DNA of 22,360 nt from Firmicutes bacterium UBA5227 (lineage in GTDB: Bacteria; Bacillota; Clostridia; Tissierellales; Sedimentibacteraceae): the NCBI GenBank assembly GCA_002409285.1, contig DHUT01000050.1:2954-25313 (forward strand), read 5' to 3'. The notes beneath the pieces are model-generated. The model did not search any database, was not told the origin of the DNA, and saw nothing but the letters and a program-made list of their open reading frames with translations. Shown here one piece after another: positions 1 to 6,892 of the stretch. The translations under genes and the position numbers were made by a program. Within the stretch, counting starts at the first letter, position 1. The number at the start of each line of letters is the position of its first letter.

Positions 1-2385
1 ATGTTTGAAAGCAATTTGACAAGGACATTAGGCATTAAAACCAATAAAGAAACTGAAAGTATAATTGTAATTAGAGTATTACATTATCCAATATTTAAAA
101 ACATAGCATTAAACGGATTTAAGTATAAAGGTAAGAAATATGTAATGTTTTCAGCATCTGCTGGCATGATTAGAAATAAAAAGGTAATGTTCATTAAAGA
201 AGATGTACTAAAAGCAAAACAGAATACAATATTTTGTGGCTTAACATTAGATAAGATTAATGAATATGAGGAAAGAAAAATAATTAATGATGTAGAAGTA
301 ACTGAAACAGGTATAAATTTAAACAAATATTTAGCTTATACTTCTTTGGTGGCTACTGCAAGTGAAAAATACAAATACTTTAAAATTGATAAAAGTATTG
401 TTGTTGAGGACTTTAAAACAACTATAAATGAATTAGTAGATTATATTGATTATGAAAATTTAGATGAAGAAGAACTATGGACAGTTAAAAGACAACCAAT
501 GGATATTGAAATACAAGCTTTTGATGGTGCTGGAATATGTACTGATTACACTGGACAAATTAGATTACCTTTCATAAAAGGACTTATGATAAAATTTGAC
601 ATACCTAAATTTGTTAAACAAGCAAGGAAAAAAGAAAAAGATGATGCAAGGAAAAATGGTATTAAAATAACTAAAACACAAATAGGAAAAGTTATAGATA
701 TATATGGTAAAGAGTATGATATTTTAGAAGATGGAATAAAATATATATTTACTAAATCACAATTTAAAATGTGGAAATATTATGATAGTTGGGACGATTA
801 TAAAGAAAAATTCAAAAAATATAATTGTGAATGTTCAAAGGTAAATGAAGAAGAAATTAAGAATGAAAATGCAAGAATTTCATATCAGCCACTTCAAACA
901 TTATACGATCTATCAGATGATGAAATATTAGAATTGTTAAAAGATACCAATGAAACAATAGAAAATATTGCAGAGAATAGACAAAAAATGCTTGAAGTAA
1001 TGGGTGCAACTAAAGAAAATACTAATAAAGATTTTTTTCAGAAAGCTTTAATGTTATATCCTCAACTATTGAATGATGTTCATTGTAGGGAAGTTATTAA
1101 AGATATTAAAAAAAGTTTAATTAATGATACAAGACAAGGTAAATTCAAAATTGATAAGTCAAGATATGGTTTTATATTACCAGACCCCGTTTGTTTCGCT
1201 GAATGGTTATTATTACATAAAGAAAATCCAAAAGGGTTATTAAGTAAAGGTGAAATATCTTGTATTCAATTTGAAAATGATGAAGAATTATCATTGTCAA
1301 GAAGCCCTCATTTAAATTTTAGTCATTGTATTAATAATAATGTTATCAATGATGAAACTAATAAATGGTTTAAAGCTAAAGGGGTATATGTTAGTTGCTA
1401 TTCAATGGATTCAGAAATATTAAAAAATGATTATGATGGTGATGAAGCATTAATTATGAATAATAAGACTATCATTTCATCAGCAAAGAGAATAATTAGA
1501 GAAAGAGATATAGTTCCATTGAGTTATAATATGGAAAAGGGAAACTTAAACAAAGTCAATGCAGAAAACTTATACAATGCAATGATTGAAAGTTATAAGG
1601 GTGGTAAGATTGGATTAGTTTCAAATTCTCTGACTAAATTATGGAACTGTGGAAATATAACTGATGATGTAATAAAAGCAATTAACTTTTTAGCGTTTGA
1701 TGCAAATGTAGAGGTTGATTATGCAAAAACTTTATGGAAACCATATAAATCAAAAAATATGAATAGTTTTTTAAGACGATATACAAATGCTAAACTGCCA
1801 CACTTCTTTATGTACATAAGAGATAAACATAAAACAGAAAAACAAGTAGCAGAAATAAACAACAGTACAGTAAATAAATTATTAGAATTAGTATGTAATA
1901 ATAGAGTAAGATTTGGTGCTAAAAATTTAGGAAAATTTGATTATAAAAATTTATTATCCAACAAACAAAAGGATATTGACACTTCTACAGTTACAGCACA
2001 ATCAATAATTAATAAGTTTAAAGAATTAAATCAAACTAAAAAATTTAATACTAAAGAAGATACGGAAGAAAAGAATAATTATGTATATTACCATATAAAG
2101 AATGAAATGTTAAATATTTTTAAAGATGAAAAATATATAGTTGATGTATTGGTTGAATATTTCTTTAATAAAGAAGAAACAAAAAATAAAAGAACATTAT
2201 TCAATACATATGGGAAAATAATTTATGAAAACATTAGGAAAAACATTAATCCAAAAGTGAAAATTTGTGAAAACTGTGGTGTAGAAATCATAAAAACGAA
2301 TAATCGTATTAAATATTGTTCTGTATGTGCTGAAGAAATTAACAGAGAAAAAACAAGAAATAATAAGAAAAGTATAGCAGTTTGA
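1..2385 (+). CDS. Single-chain double-psi beta-barrel RNA polymerase (YonO/QDE-1-like), phage-type
   Basis: Likely a DNA-dependent RNA polymerase made of one chain. The key signature is D477-Y-D-G-D481, matching the metal-binding DxDGD of the second double-psi barrel in YonO of phage SPbeta, QDE-1 and multisubunit polymerases. Upstream, residues about 37-70 (K-x-Y-V-M-F-S-A-S-A-G-M-I-R) and 175-194 (D175-G-A-G, Q186-I-R188, K193-G194) resemble the first barrel of cellular RdRPs (S-x-SQLR, DG-x-G, QIR, KG). R434-S-P-H sits where that family has a conserved Arg before the catalytic loop. The C terminus (about 753-790) is a CxxC...CxxC zinc ribbon. In SPbeta, YonO transcribes late phage genes, so here it probably transcribes the downstream element genes. 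The frame is open to base 1, so an upstream start cannot be excluded. Family assignment is by motif reading; nucleic acid template preference is inference. Confidence 0.8.
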   Translation: MFESNLTRTLGIKTNKETESIIVIRVLHYPIFKNIALNGFKYKGKKYVMFSASAGMIRNKKVMFIKEDVLKAKQNTIFCGLTLDKINEYEERKIINDVEVTETGINLNKYLAYTSLVATASEKYKYFKIDKSIVVEDFKTTINELVDYIDYENLDEEELWTVKRQPMDIEIQAFDGAGICTDYTGQIRLPFIKGLMIKFDIPKFVKQARKKEKDDARKNGIKITKTQIGKVIDIYGKEYDILEDGIKYIFTKSQFKMWKYYDSWDDYKEKFKKYNCECSKVNEEEIKNENARISYQPLQTLYDLSDDEILELLKDTNETIENIAENRQKMLEVMGATKENTNKDFFQKALMLYPQLLNDVHCREVIKDIKKSLINDTRQGKFKIDKSRYGFILPDPVCFAEWLLLHKENPKGLLSKGEISCIQFENDEELSLSRSPHLNFSHCINNNVINDETNKWFKAKGVYVSCYSMDSEILKNDYDGDEALIMNNKTIISSAKRIIRERDIVPLSYNMEKGNLNKVNAENLYNAMIESYKGGKIGLVSNSLTKLWNCGNITDDVIKAINFLAFDANVEVDYAKTLWKPYKSKNMNSFLRRYTNAKLPHFFMYIRDKHKTEKQVAEINNSTVNKLLELVCNNRVRFGAKNLGKFDYKNLLSNKQKDIDTSTVTAQSIINKFKELNQTKKFNTKEDTEEKNNYVYYHIKNEMLNIFKDEKYIVDVLVEYFFNKEETKNKRTLFNTYGKIIYENIRKNINPKVKICENCGVEIIKTNNRIKYCSVCAEEINREKTRNNKKSIAV

Positions 2386-2512
2386 TTTAGGGAATGGTTT
2401 GCGTAACGCTTGCTATTACTTGGTTATATGGATTGTATTACAAAATCGTAACAAATGATTTAGTCGGTTTAAGCGTAACTTTATATTTTCAAGTAACTTA
2501 TTTAATGTGTCT

Positions 2513-2619
2513 TAGGGGGGAAGGAAAATAGTTTTCCTAAATGTAATATAAATTAATATACTTGCGTTTTAAAAATGCTACATCAACAATATATTATGTT
2601 CCCCTATTCTTTTTTTTTA
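2513..2619 (+). terminator. Composite hairpin with 9-10 T tract after the polymerase gene
   Basis: TAGGGG (2513-2518) can pair with CCCCTA (2601-2606), and GGGGAA (2517-2522) alternatively with TTCCCC (2599-2604). A perfect inner hairpin, AGGAAAA (2522-2528) with TTTTCCT (2532-2538), lies inside. An uninterrupted T run follows at 2610-2618. The long loop (about 80 bases) makes this less certain than the other terminators; it may be a switchable leader structure. Confidence 0.45.
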
Positions 2620-2747
2620 GACACTACAAAGAGTTTCAAGCAAAGCTATGTCTCGAATGAGTAAATACACCATAAGGCATATAACTTTAGTTTTAGGGTT
2701 AATTTAAGGACAAATAAGCCTTAAAAGTAGGTAAGCAAATAACAATA

Positions 2748-2786
2748 CACCATTAAGCACTTATCAAATAAGATTGGTGCTATTTT
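2748..2786 (+). terminator. Hairpin plus T tract upstream of the 56-residue gene
   Basis: CACCA (2748-2752) pairs with TGGTG (2775-2779), with a nested CTTAT/ATAAG pairing inside, followed by CTATTTTT. It is directly followed by ATGCAAAAAAATAA, a sequence that recurs after other terminators in this element. Confidence 0.5.
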
Positions 2787-2822
2787 TATGCAAAAAAATA
2801 ATTATAAGGTGAGGTAAAAAAC

Positions 2823-2993
2823 ATGAGTGGTAAGAAGTACATTTACAATTTTGAACAAGCTAACTTTTTTATGGAAGAAGGGGTTAGGTGTTTAGGCACA
2901 GGGAAACATAAACAAACTGGAAAGGTATTTTATATATTTGGTTATTATGAGTGCCAGCCAGCTTACGAAAAATGGAATAATAGAGAACATTAA
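2823..2993 (+). CDS. Small DUF5659-like phage protein, 56 aa
   Basis: ATG at 2823 is preceded by a good ribosome binding site (AAGGTGAGGT, about 8 bases upstream). The 56-residue product begins MSGKKYIYNFEQANFFMEEG and continues with a KQTGKVFYIFG strand. This is the pattern of small phage proteins classed as DUF5659: an N-terminal helix that reads as 'loss-of-line' text, then a basic loop and a beta strand ending in an aromatic-rich segment. No function is known for that family. It lies 27-30 bases before the next gene and is probably co-transcribed with it. The reading frame, ribosome binding site and family pattern make it real; the family name is from memory. Confidence 0.6.
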   Translation: MSGKKYIYNFEQANFFMEEGVRCLGTGKHKQTGKVFYIFGYYECQPAYEKWNNREH

Positions 2994-3023
2994 AATTTAG
3001 AGTGATGAAAGGGAAATAGAGTG

Positions 3024-4058
3024 ATGAATATTGATAATTTAAAATCAAGAGAAATAAAAGAATATAAAAATTATATAGAATTGTGTAAAATTTTAGAAAT
3101 CCCAAATACAAGGGGAAATACTAAAGTTGCATATTTAAAGGAATTGGCAAGATATTGCAATTTTTATAATCAAGGGTATAAATTTATTATTGATGAATTT
3201 TATGATACACCAATACCAAAGGAAGAAAATAGAGGTGGTTCACGCAATAATAAATATTCCAATTATTTGGACAACTTAATTATTAAAATGTTACTTGATA
3301 ACAATAAAAGCATTGAAGCAACATTTACAAAAATATTTAGTGAATATACTCCTTTGTTTTCCAATGGGTATAAATCATTTACATTACAAAATTATGAAAA
3401 GTTAGCAGAAAAATATGATACAACTGAATCATTATTGAATTTATATTATAATAAAACAAGAAATAAAGTATCTCAAAGTTTTGTTTCTGCATTAAATAGG
3501 TTGCAAAAGCAAAATATTATTAAATGGAATGATATTTTAGTAGTTAAAATAGGTTCTAAGATTGAAACAGTAAATCCAGATGATAAACTATATAAAGAAA
3601 TAAAAGAAGTTGAAAAAGAAACCAGCAAAGAACTTGATAAAACAATGTATGAAATTTGGGGAAACGCTGAAGATAAAGAAATATTATTAAATTCCATTGA
3701 GAAAAAGTTGCATGTAACTAACTACTGGAAACAGTATAGTATAACTTTAATTGCTAATGTAAAATATCCAACTACAGATATTAAAGATTTAAAAAGGTTA
3801 TATATTATAAGCATCCACAAAGGAATAATTAATAAGTCATATAAGAATGGTTATTGTGAATTATTTTATCCATATATGGCAGAAAGACATATTAAAGCAA
3901 TATTACAATTAGATAAAATGTTGTGGTTAGGTGAAGAAATATTTGATGATAAAAATTATGAATTTGATAAATTAAATATAAAGAAAACATTTAATGATAA
4001 ACCAATTGAAGAAAATGAAGTTGCTATATCAGATGATGAAGTGGAATATCCATTTTGA
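3024..4058 (+). CDS. Hypothetical phage/plasmid protein, 344 aa, possible DNA-binding role
   Basis: Not recognised at family level with certainty. The N terminus (about residues 15-75) carries the pattern 'ELCKILEIPNTRGNTK...LKELARYC...KFIIDEFYDTPI', which recurs in uncharacterised proteins of Firmicute phages and plasmids. The middle (about 80-170) is helical and Lys/Asn-rich; the end is acidic (DDEVEYPF). The start may be GTG at 3021 or ATG at 3024: AAAGGG at 3008-3013 sits 7 and 10 bases upstream respectively. Immediately downstream is a repeat-rich noncoding stretch with four copies of an 11-bp motif. That arrangement is typical of a replication initiator or autoregulator next to its own binding sites, but this is inference from layout only. 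Confidence 0.6.
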   Translation: MNIDNLKSREIKEYKNYIELCKILEIPNTRGNTKVAYLKELARYCNFYNQGYKFIIDEFYDTPIPKEENRGGSRNNKYSNYLDNLIIKMLLDNNKSIEATFTKIFSEYTPLFSNGYKSFTLQNYEKLAEKYDTTESLLNLYYNKTRNKVSQSFVSALNRLQKQNIIKWNDILVVKIGSKIETVNPDDKLYKEIKEVEKETSKELDKTMYEIWGNAEDKEILLNSIEKKLHVTNYWKQYSITLIANVKYPTTDIKDLKRLYIISIHKGIINKSYKNGYCELFYPYMAERHIKAILQLDKMLWLGEEIFDDKNYEFDKLNIKKTFNDKPIEENEVAISDDEVEYPF

Positions 4059-4402
4059 AATAACTATATATCGCAATTGCAAAGAACGCAATTACTCTTG
4101 CATCCTTGCCTGAAGTCAAGTCTGCATAATATAATTTAATATAATTTAATATTAAATATAATTGTGGAACGTTTTGAAACGATATATACTTAATACTATA
4201 TATCTATTCAAACTGTTCCACAATTAAAATAATAAAATATATTATGTGAATGGCAAGTGTTTTTTTGCCATGAACGAGAGTACAAGACGGTTTTCCTTGT
4301 ACGATATATAGTATTTTCAATAAGTACATAATATAACGTTTGCAATAATATGTAATATATGGTAATATGTTGTCAAAATATATTATATGGGGGTACTAAT
4401 AA
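4059..4402. repeat. Repeat-rich noncoding region: four ACTATATATCG motifs and three stem-loops
   Basis: No gene. ACTATATATCG occurs at 4063-4073; its exact reverse complement is at 4302-4312; inner copies are at 4195-4204 (ACTATATATC) and 4180-4190 (CGATATATACT, one mismatch). Nested around the inner pair is an imperfect inverted repeat, AATTGTGGAAC (4160-4170) with GTTCCACAATT (4215-4225). Two more hairpins follow: ATGGCAA (4250-4256) with TTGCCAT (4265-4271), and GTACAAG (4280-4286) with CTTGTAC (4296-4302). Candidate origin, operator cluster or structured RNA; the sequence does not decide between them. Confidence 0.55.
4340..4368 (+). promoter_or_regulatory. Possible sigma-A-type promoter with extended -10
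   Basis: TTGCAA (4340-4345), a 17-base spacer and TAATAT (4363-4368), with a TGn extension at 4360-4362. It lies 35 bases before the DUF4177 gene. Each box matches consensus only partly, so this is tentative. Confidence 0.35.
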
Positions 4403-4621
4403 ATGTTTGAATACAAAGTAAAAGTTTTTAATGGTGACTTTTATCCAGCTAATGCGGATAGATTAGAAAGTATTTTAGATGAAAACGGACGTGATGGCTG
4501 GGAATTAGTAAATATAATTCCTCAAATTAAAAGTAACAGTTCATCTGGTGAAGATTTGACTTGTGTTGAAAAAGTAGAAGTAGGATATAATATATTAGTT
4601 TTTAAAAGGGAAAGAGATTAA
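4403..4621 (+). CDS. DUF4177 domain protein, 72 aa
   Basis: The 72-residue product fits the DUF4177 pattern: an N-terminal YKVKVF strand, a helix ending 'ILDENGRDGWELVNIIP' (the family's conserved GWELV core, about residues 30-42) and a closing beta strand (NILVFKRE). The family is small, widespread in bacteria and phages, and has no established function. ATG at 4403 follows a strong GGGGGT site 10 bases upstream. The gene is the first of a short run of small genes and is closed by its own terminator at 4638-4664. Confidence 0.75.
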   Translation: MFEYKVKVFNGDFYPANADRLESILDENGRDGWELVNIIPQIKSNSSSGEDLTCVEKVEVGYNILVFKRERD

Positions 4622-4637
4622 AAAGTAAAATGATTAA

Positions 4638-4664
4638 AGGAACTCTTAACAGGGTTCTTTTTTT
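4638..4664 (+). terminator. Intrinsic terminator after the DUF4177 gene
   Basis: AGGAACTC (4638-4645) pairs with GGGTTCTT (4652-4659), including two G-T pairs, around a 6-base loop. A T tract follows to 4664, then ATGCAAAAAAATAAAT. Confidence 0.65.
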
Positions 4665-4696
4665 ATGCAAAAAAATAAATAGAATGGAGAAATAAT

Positions 4697-4909
4697 ATGT
4701 TTAAATTTAAAAGTAAAAGAAGTAGAAAGTTAAGTGATATGTCATTATTATTGGATGGTATATCTGATGATATTGATGATATAAAAATTGATATTAGTGA
4801 ACTGCATGAATCAGTTGCTGAAAGTTTGCGACTAACATTAGATATACAGGAACAATGCCAGCAGATAATTAATATGATGGAAAAGAATAAAGGTGAAAAA
4901 AATGAATGA
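4697..4909 (+). CDS. Small coiled-coil protein, 70 aa, unknown function
   Basis: ATG at 4697 has GGAGAAAT just upstream. The product has a basic N terminus (residues 1-12, KFKSKRSRK), then an acidic, heptad-like helix from about 15 to 65 with regularly spaced Ile/Leu (DGISDDIDDIKIDISELHESV). This is the look of a small oligomeric coiled coil. No family is recognised. Its last 8 bases overlap the next gene, so the two are probably translationally coupled. Part of the early small-gene cluster of the element. Confidence 0.6.
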   Translation: MFKFKSKRSRKLSDMSLLLDGISDDIDDIKIDISELHESVAESLRLTLDIQEQCQQIINMMEKNKGEKNE

Positions 4910-5126
4910 TAGAAAAGTTTACTCATTGAACAAGATTGCATTTTTAATATCTGCTGGTGCTAATGTTGATTTAGTATTGGATAAAGATAATAAATGTTAC
5001 GGATTAATTGAAGATGAAATAACAGATCTGCTGATGCAGTATAAAAAAAATAAGGAATTACAAATGTTTTTGCACTCATATCAAGAAATAAGAGAGTTTA
5101 TAAAAGAAAATAAAAATATCAAATAG
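4902..5126 (+). CDS. Small DUF5659-like phage protein, 74 aa
   Basis: I chose ATG at 4902 because AAAGGTG (4889-4895) lies at the right distance; an in-frame GTG at 4893 is inside that site. The product (MNDRKVYSLNKIAFLISAG..., then 'DLVLDKDNKCYGLIEDE' and a helical 'LLMQYKKNKELQMFLHSYQEIREFIKE') follows the layout of Clostridial phage DUF5659-like proteins: a helix, a short beta segment, then a long helix. Function unknown. The gene overlaps the coiled-coil gene and ends directly before a strong terminator. Confidence 0.6.
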   Translation: MNDRKVYSLNKIAFLISAGANVDLVLDKDNKCYGLIEDEITDLLMQYKKNKELQMFLHSYQEIREFIKENKNIK

Positions 5127-5127
5127 G

Positions 5128-5155
5128 AGATACCGTTATTGGTATCTTCTTTTTA
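5128..5155 (+). terminator. Intrinsic terminator after the 74-aa gene
   Basis: Perfect 7-bp stem AGATACC (5128-5134) with GGTATCT (5141-5147), loop GTTATT, then TTCTTTTT. The stem starts 2 bases after the stop codon. Confidence 0.75.
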
Positions 5156-5224
5156 GTTAAATTAAAAGAAGATAAAAGATAATAGCTAAACTGCAAGTAC
5201 CAATTTAATTGGTTTGTGGTAAAA

Positions 5225-5794
5225 ATGCAATATGAATATAAAAGAGATGTTAACTGGAAAAAAGATTTAGAGATAGGAAGTAAACAGGAAAGTAAATTTG
5301 AAACATTTATGAAATCGTTTGGTTATGTTGTAGAAGATGTTAGTAAAATTCCAGAGTATCAAGATATGGATATTGATTTTAAAGTTACTAATACAAAAGA
5401 CATATGCAATTTATTTGAAGTTAAGCAAGATAAAACTCTGGTTAAGTTTGGATATGATAGAAGAAGATTATGTATCGAAGATATATCAAGTATCAAGGAT
5501 AGATATAATAATGTTGTCAATACAAATGGATGGTATCGTAAATGCAAGGCGGACTATCTTGTAATTGGAAATTCTGAAGCTGAAATGTATATGTACAGAT
5601 TAGCTGATGTTAAGGAATACATTGATTTGTTTGCTGGCAATGATAGTATAATTCATTATTATCAGTTGGGAAACTCAATGATTCATGGTGTATATCAACA
5701 AAAGTTTGACAAATGGTTGATAGATAATAACAAGATATGTAAAGTATTTTATTTGGATAGTAATAAATGTATTAGTAGAAAGGATGTGAAATAA
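5225..5794 (+). CDS. PD-(D/E)XK-type nuclease-like protein upstream of terminase
   Basis: About 189 residues. Near the N terminus it shows E-S-K-F-E, then 'EDVSKIPEYQDMDIDF' and, 14 residues after DIDF, 'FEVKQDK'. An acidic residue followed by a D...E-V-K core is the signature of the PD-(D/E)XK nuclease fold, as in Holliday-junction resolvases and restriction-type endonucleases. The rest is aromatic-rich and may bind the substrate. The stop codon touches the ATG of the small terminase gene, so it probably takes part in DNA packaging or replication-intermediate processing. An HNH nuclease often holds this position in cos phages. Start uncertain: GTG at 5216 or ATG at 5225, both with a weak ribosome binding site. 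The fold is inferred from motifs. Confidence 0.6.
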   Translation: MQYEYKRDVNWKKDLEIGSKQESKFETFMKSFGYVVEDVSKIPEYQDMDIDFKVTNTKDICNLFEVKQDKTLVKFGYDRRRLCIEDISSIKDRYNNVVNTNGWYRKCKADYLVIGNSEAEMYMYRLADVKEYIDLFAGNDSIIHYYQLGNSMIHGVYQQKFDKWLIDNNKICKVFYLDSNKCISRKDVK

Positions 5795-6202
5795 ATGCCT
5801 AAATTAAGAGGTGCTGATGGTAAGTATAAACCAATCACAGGGTTAAGTAATGAACAATCACAAGCTATATTTATGTTAGTGTATGGTGATTATAAATATA
5901 ATAAAGATATATATGAGGAATTAAACGTTCCTAAATCAACATTTTACCATTGGTTTACGCAAGATTTATTTGTTGAGGAATTAACTAAAGCAAGAAATGC
6001 AAAGTTTAAAGAAATGAGTAATAAAGCATTGAAAAAGCTTGATGAACTATTGGATAGTCAAGATTCAAGAAGTGCTATAAGGGCTGTTGAGATGGTATTA
6101 AAAGAAAATAATCACTTGCGAGATAAATTAAACTTGGATGTCAACACCAAACAAGAAATTAGAATAAGTTTGGTTGATGACGAAGAAGAAACAGAGGAAT
6201 AG
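5795..6202 (+). CDS. terS: Phage terminase small subunit
   Basis: 135 residues. An N-terminal helix-turn-helix (about 20-55, including 'NKDIYEELNVPKSTFYHWF') precedes a helical oligomerisation region (about 60-105, 'LDELLDSQDSRSAIRAVEMVLKE') and an acidic tail (DDEEETEE). This is the plan of phBC6A51-type small terminases that recognise the packaging site and recruit the large subunit. AAAGGATGTGA lies 6 bases before ATG, which directly follows the preceding stop. The usual partner, the large subunit, is separated here by 690 noncoding bases rather than being adjacent or overlapping, which is unusual. Confidence 0.8.
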   Translation: MPKLRGADGKYKPITGLSNEQSQAIFMLVYGDYKYNKDIYEELNVPKSTFYHWFTQDLFVEELTKARNAKFKEMSNKALKKLDELLDSQDSRSAIRAVEMVLKENNHLRDKLNLDVNTKQEIRISLVDDEEETEE

Positions 6203-6366
6203 TTGATTAAATGGTTGAAATTGGGAATGTATAGAGTATTCATTGATATTTAGCATTAATTTTAATAATTGGTAATGTTTAACATGAGTTTGTCGCAAAA
6301 CACTATTTTTACGACATATAATACATATTATAGTAAGTAAATTAAAACGGTATAAACATTGGAATT

Positions 6367-6408
6367 GCAAGGTGTATATTGATTACTTGAAATATGCCTT
6401 GCTTTTTG
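6367..6408 (+). terminator. Intrinsic terminator downstream of terS
   Basis: GCAAGG (6367-6372) pairs with CCTTGC (6397-6402), extended inward by TGTAT/ATATG-type pairs, followed by CTTTTTG. It lies about 165 bases past the terS stop. Confidence 0.65.
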
Positions 6409-6844
6409 TGTTTAAATGAATATGATATACAGTCAAAATTGCAAGGTTTAAATGTATATTTATTAGGATAAAAGCAAAGTTTTATCATACGGGTTACCCC
6501 TTTTAAAATGGAAGGCTTGTATAGTAGTTAAAAATTCAATCACAGACGGTTTTTTCCCCTTGTTAATCATTCAAAATGAATGTTTAAAAATTTAACCTTT
6601 ACACCCTTATTAACAAAAGTTAATCCTTAATCAAGTAAATACACAACCAATATACAAACGTTCGCACATGAAAGCGTAAAGACGTGTACAGGGATTTTAA
6701 AATATATAATATGCTTAACTAAAACGCACTACAATCAATTTAAACAAACGCAATTATCCAATCAAGCAATTACTCAACCAACAACCAAACTTAATAATTC
6801 ACCCCTAAAACAAGCCAATAAGGTAAGTAAAAGGGGTAACAAAC

Positions 6845-6879
6845 AAGGCAGACATTGAAATATATGTTTGTCTTTTTTT
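6845..6879 (+). terminator. Strong intrinsic terminator before terL
   Basis: An 11-bp stem with three G-T pairs: 6845-6855 (AAGGCAGACAT) with 6864-6874 (ATGTTTGTCTT), loop TGAAATAT, then seven T. It is followed by ATGTAAAAAG and, 3 bases later, the terL ribosome binding site, so terL needs either read-through or a start signal in this short gap. Confidence 0.75.
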
Positions 6880-6892
6880 ATGTAAAAAGTAG

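Larger units (their letters stand above)
2386..2822. other. 437-base noncoding stretch after the polymerase gene
   Basis: No convincing gene. Besides the composite hairpin at 2513-2619 it holds a perfect 7-bp hairpin, TTTAAGG (2703-2709) with CCTTAAA (2719-2725). A near-duplicate pair, TACACCATAAGGCA (around 2668) and TACACCATTAAGCA (around 2746), lies about 80 bases apart. A second terminator sits at 2748-2786. It looks like a transcribed, structured spacer between the polymerase gene and the next gene. Confidence 0.5.
6203..6892. other. 690-base noncoding region between the terminase subunit genes
   Basis: No supportable gene on either strand. It holds two terminators (6367-6408, 6845-6879) and a run of perfect small hairpins: GATAAAA/TTTTATC (6467-6473, 6480-6486), CATTCA/TGAATG (6568-6573, 6577-6582) and ATTAAC/GTTAAT with an AAAA loop (6609-6614, 6619-6624). 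A 12-bp inverted repeat spans it: GTTACCCCTTTT (6493-6504) and AAAAGGGGTAAC (6829-6840). From about 6590 to 6830 the plus strand is rich in A and C and almost free of G (3 G against 21 C in 6721-6800), opposite to the flanking genes. A packaging site, an RNA or a former gene are all possible. Confidence 0.5.

Noticed and set aside
84..326. Reverse-strand frame inside the polymerase gene
   Set aside because: It is the mirror of a well-supported coding frame and shows no ribosome binding site or family text.
4059..4402. CRISPR-like array
   Set aside because: The repeats are short, inverted and irregularly spaced with no repeat-spacer periodicity; they fit operator or origin repeats better.
6289..6322. 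Promoter TTGTCG...TATAAT with a TGTCG/CGACA inverted repeat
   Set aside because: The spacer is about 21 bases, too long for a standard promoter; noted only as a possible weak signal.
6128..6370. Reverse-strand 80-residue frame over the end of terS
   Set aside because: It overlaps the terminase gene, has no good start context and no recognisable domain.
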